Below, one piece after another: positions 4,940-6,602 of a stretch of 6,602 nt of DNA. Under the pieces are notes generated by a model, which was not told where the DNA came from, searched no databases, and was given only the letters and a program-made list of their open reading frames with translations. Both the position numbers and the translations under genes were made by a program. The DNA lies in NCBI GenBank assembly GCA_045585895.1, contig JAZMZI010000033.1, forward strand, positions 1 through 6,602. The letters are read 5' to 3'. Source of the DNA: SVTX01 sp045585895 (GTDB taxonomy: Bacteria; Bacillota; Clostridia; Oscillospirales; CAG-272). Position 1 is the first letter of the stretch; every line of letters begins with the position of its first letter.

Positions 4940-6419
4940 ATTTCACGTATTCCTTAACGACGTTGAGCATTTCGCAGGCGTCGATAACGCGGGTAAATCT
5001 TACCTCTCTTTCGGAGAGACCGCGAAGAGGATAGCTTATCTCGGTCTTGGAAAAATCAGAGAGCATATCGAGGGCGTCCATGTCGTCGGCAGGCTTTTCC
5101 ATGCCGAGAGACTTGCATACGTCAGCCGCGAACTTATAGGGGCTTGCGGTAGATGCCACAACCATAGGTGTGTTGTCACCGCTTTCAGCTATATACTTGT
5201 CAGCAGAGCAGAGTGCAACGGCGGTGTGGGTGTCGGCAAGGTAGCCGTATTCGTTGTAGTACTTATTGATAGTCGCGCTCGTTTCGGTCTCGTCGGCAAA
5301 GTAACCGCAGAAGTTTTCACAAATCTTCGCCTTAACAGTGTCGGAAACCTCGTAAGCACCATTTGCCGCAAGGGAATCCATGTACTTGGCGCACTCGTCC
5401 TTGCCTGCGGTAAAGGCGAGAAGACGCTCAAGGTTGGAGGAGATGAGTATGTCCATAGAGGGAGACATAGTGAGATGGAAGGCGCGGTTGCGGTCGTAAA
5501 CGCCCGTGTTGAGAAAATCGGTAAGGATATTGTTCTTATTGGAAGCGCAGACCAGCTTGCCGATGGGAAGTCCCATAAGCTTTGCAAGGTATGCCGCAAA
5601 TATGTTGCCGAAGTTACCCGTGGGAACGCAAACGTTGATCTTGTCACCGTACTTTATCGTTCCGTTGTTCAAAAGGTCGCAGTAAGCCGAGACGTAGTAA
5701 ACTATCTGGGGTGCAAGTCTGCCCCAGTTTATAGAGTTTGCGCTGGAGAAGAAGTGACCGTTTTCGTCAAGGAAAGCGACAGCCTCGCCGTCGGAGAAGA
5801 TCTTCTTAACGCCGCTTTGAGCGTCGTCAAAGTTGCCGCGGATAGCCATAACGCTGACGTTGGAGCCTGTCTGGGTAGCCATCTGCATCTTTTGCACACG
5901 GCTGACACCGTCAACGGGATAGAATACCATCATTCTGATGCCGTCGATATCCTTATATCCTTCAAGAGCCGCCTTGCCCGTGTCACCGGAGGTAGCGACG
6001 AGAATAAGCGCGGTGCGCTTCTCACCGGTCTTAACGAGAGCGCGGGAAAGGAGACGGGGCATGATCTGAAGCGCCATATCCTTAAACGCGGCGGTGGGAC
6101 CGTGCCAAAGCTCAAGGGAATAAACGCCCTCGCGCGCCTTGACGAGAGGCGCGGCACCGCCGGGGAAGCTTGCTTCGCAGTAAGTTTTTTCGCAGTCGGA
6201 GAGAAGCTCCTCGTAGGTGTAGTCGGAAAGATACTTTGAAAGGATCGCAGCGGCTCTTTCGGGGTAAGACTTTTTGCAAAGCGCCATAACCTCGTTTTCG
6301 GTGAGTGCGGGGATCTCTTCGGGAATGAAAAGACCGCCGTCGAGAGCCAAGCCCTGTTTGATTATTTCTGCTGCCGAGCGATTTTCGCCCGAACGACCTC
6401 TTGTACTTGTGTAGTTCAT
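4938..6419 (-). CDS. thrC: Threonine synthase
   Basis: Threonine synthase is the PLP-dependent enzyme that converts O-phospho-L-homoserine to L-threonine, the last step of threonine biosynthesis. At 493 residues it fits the longer class with an N-terminal Thr_synth_N domain (STRG...GLALDGGLFIPEEIP, 5-37). The PLP lysine is K113 in HGPTAAFKDMALQ (106-118). ATSGDTGKAA (142-151), the PLP-phosphate loop PTGNFGN (266-272), SSANSINWGR (225-234), DTHTAVA (396-402) and STASPYKF (423-430) are all intact. The ATG at 6419 has AAAGGA (6430-6435) 10 bases upstream. Homoserine dehydrogenase and homoserine kinase genes are not next to it on the DUF1540 side, and the other side is cut by the window edge. No T-box or other threonine-responsive leader is visible in the available upstream bases. 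Confidence 0.97.
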   Translation of the reverse strand: MNYTSTRGRSGENRSAAEIIKQGLALDGGLFIPEEIPALTENEVMALCKKSYPERAAAILSKYLSDYTYEELLSDCEKTYCEASFPGGAAPLVKAREGVYSLELWHGPTAAFKDMALQIMPRLLSRALVKTGEKRTALILVATSGDTGKAALEGYKDIDGIRMMVFYPVDGVSRVQKMQMATQTGSNVSVMAIRGNFDDAQSGVKKIFSDGEAVAFLDENGHFFSSANSINWGRLAPQIVYYVSAYCDLLNNGTIKYGDKINVCVPTGNFGNIFAAYLAKLMGLPIGKLVCASNKNNILTDFLNTGVYDRNRAFHLTMSPSMDILISSNLERLLAFTAGKDECAKYMDSLAANGAYEVSDTVKAKICENFCGYFADETETSATINKYYNEYGYLADTHTAVALCSADKYIAESGDNTPMVVASTASPYKFAADVCKSLGMEKPADDMDALDMLSDFSKTEISYPLRGLSEREVRFTRVIDACEMLNVVKEYVK

Positions 6420-6489
6420 AGTTTTGGATTCCTTTGTTTTTATGTTAATTTAATTGTTTTCAAATTTTGATTTGTCGGTGGGTTATTAC
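6420..6489 (-). promoter_or_regulatory. AT-rich leader of thrC with ribosome binding site
   Basis: This stretch is strongly AT-rich and holds the thrC Shine-Dalgarno AAAGGA (6430-6435). The best promoter-like pair on the minus strand is TCAAAA, then 17 bases, then TAACAT. It is too weak to call. The promoter probably lies here or within the adjoining repeat. Confidence 0.3.
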
Positions 6490-6523
6490 TAACTTTTCTT
6501 GCCATCAGCGGCAAGAAAAGTTA
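6490..6523. repeat. Perfect 14-bp inverted repeat upstream of thrC
   Basis: TAACTTTTCTTGCC (6490-6503) and GGCAAGAAAAGTTA (6510-6523) are exact complements around the 6-base loop ATCAGC. Neither strand carries a T tract after the stem, so it is not an ordinary terminator. The sequence style, continuing into CAAAAGAAACGCC, is that of dispersed intergenic palindromes in bacterial genomes. The copy number cannot be judged from one window. Confidence 0.75.
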
Positions 6524-6557
6524 CAAAAGAAACGCCGCTTAAGGGTAGGGGGGTCTC

Positions 6558-6593
6558 ACGAATAAAAAAGCAGCAAGCCGCATTTTTATTCGT
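6558..6593. repeat. Perfect 11-bp inverted repeat at the right edge
   Basis: ACGAATAAAAA (6558-6568) and TTTTTATTCGT (6583-6593) are exact complements around a 14-base GC-rich centre. That centre can add a GC/GC pair (6570-6571 with 6580-6581) inside an A-A mismatch. It lies 34 bases from the previous inverted repeat, and the two may belong to one composite element. A terminator for a gene beyond the right edge is possible, since T-rich arms are present, but the T run lies inside the stem. Confidence 0.6.
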
Positions 6594-6602
6594 CACGACA
6601 TC

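Noticed and set aside
4923..6239. Long plus-strand open frame (438 codons) opposite thrC
   Set aside because: It is fully antisense to an unmistakable threonine synthase with all PLP motifs. The translation resembles no family and has no supporting ribosome binding site. Long antisense frames are expected from the codon bias of the real gene.
1..6602. CRISPR arrays, insertion sequences, tRNA or rRNA genes, phage or defence genes
   Set aside because: I saw no regularly spaced direct repeats, transposase motifs, tRNA cloverleaf or rRNA signature on either strand. The genes are ordinary core genes.

Overview
The window looks like chromosomal DNA from an anaerobic Bacillota (Clostridia). The best guess is an uncultured gut-type Oscillospirales/Eubacteriales lineage. 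The reasons are the tig-clpP-clpX gene order, a DUF1540 cysteine-rich mini-protein, a phosphohydrolase typical of clostridia (COG1768-like), clear GGAGG-type ribosome binding sites and a near-consensus sigma-A promoter. The placement is inferred from gene content, not from a phylogeny. All six genes look intact, and none is interrupted or frameshifted.

Layout, left to right. Positions 1-173 hold no convincing gene. They carry a dense set of overlapping inverted repeats, then the clpX terminator (174-202). Positions 205-3640 are a minus-strand protein quality-control cluster, read tig (trigger factor), clpP (protease), clpX (unfoldase). It is driven by a strong promoter at 3723-3751, and a hairpin and a small palindrome lie between tig and clpP. 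Positions 3829-4566 are a minus-strand metallophosphoesterase of unknown substrate. A 140-base divergent intergenic region (4567-4706) then leads to a plus-strand 60-residue DUF1540 protein (4707-4889). Its terminator runs into the end of the convergent gene thrC (threonine synthase, minus strand, 4938-6419). Positions 6420-6602 are the thrC upstream region, with two long perfect inverted repeats that look like parts of a dispersed intergenic repeat.

The cluster acts as one system. Trigger factor meets nascent chains at the ribosome exit tunnel. ClpX unfolds tagged or damaged proteins and feeds them to ClpP. ClpX has its zinc domain, Walker motifs, pore loop and IGF docking loop. ClpP has its full Ser-His-Asp triad and a short predicted propeptide. 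Threonine synthase and the phosphoesterase are housekeeping neighbours with no visible link to proteolysis.

I found no convincing undescribed system. The points most worth a second look are non-coding: the repeat-rich edges, the tig-clpP spacer, the divergent promoter region before the DUF1540 gene, and the choice of ClpP start codon.
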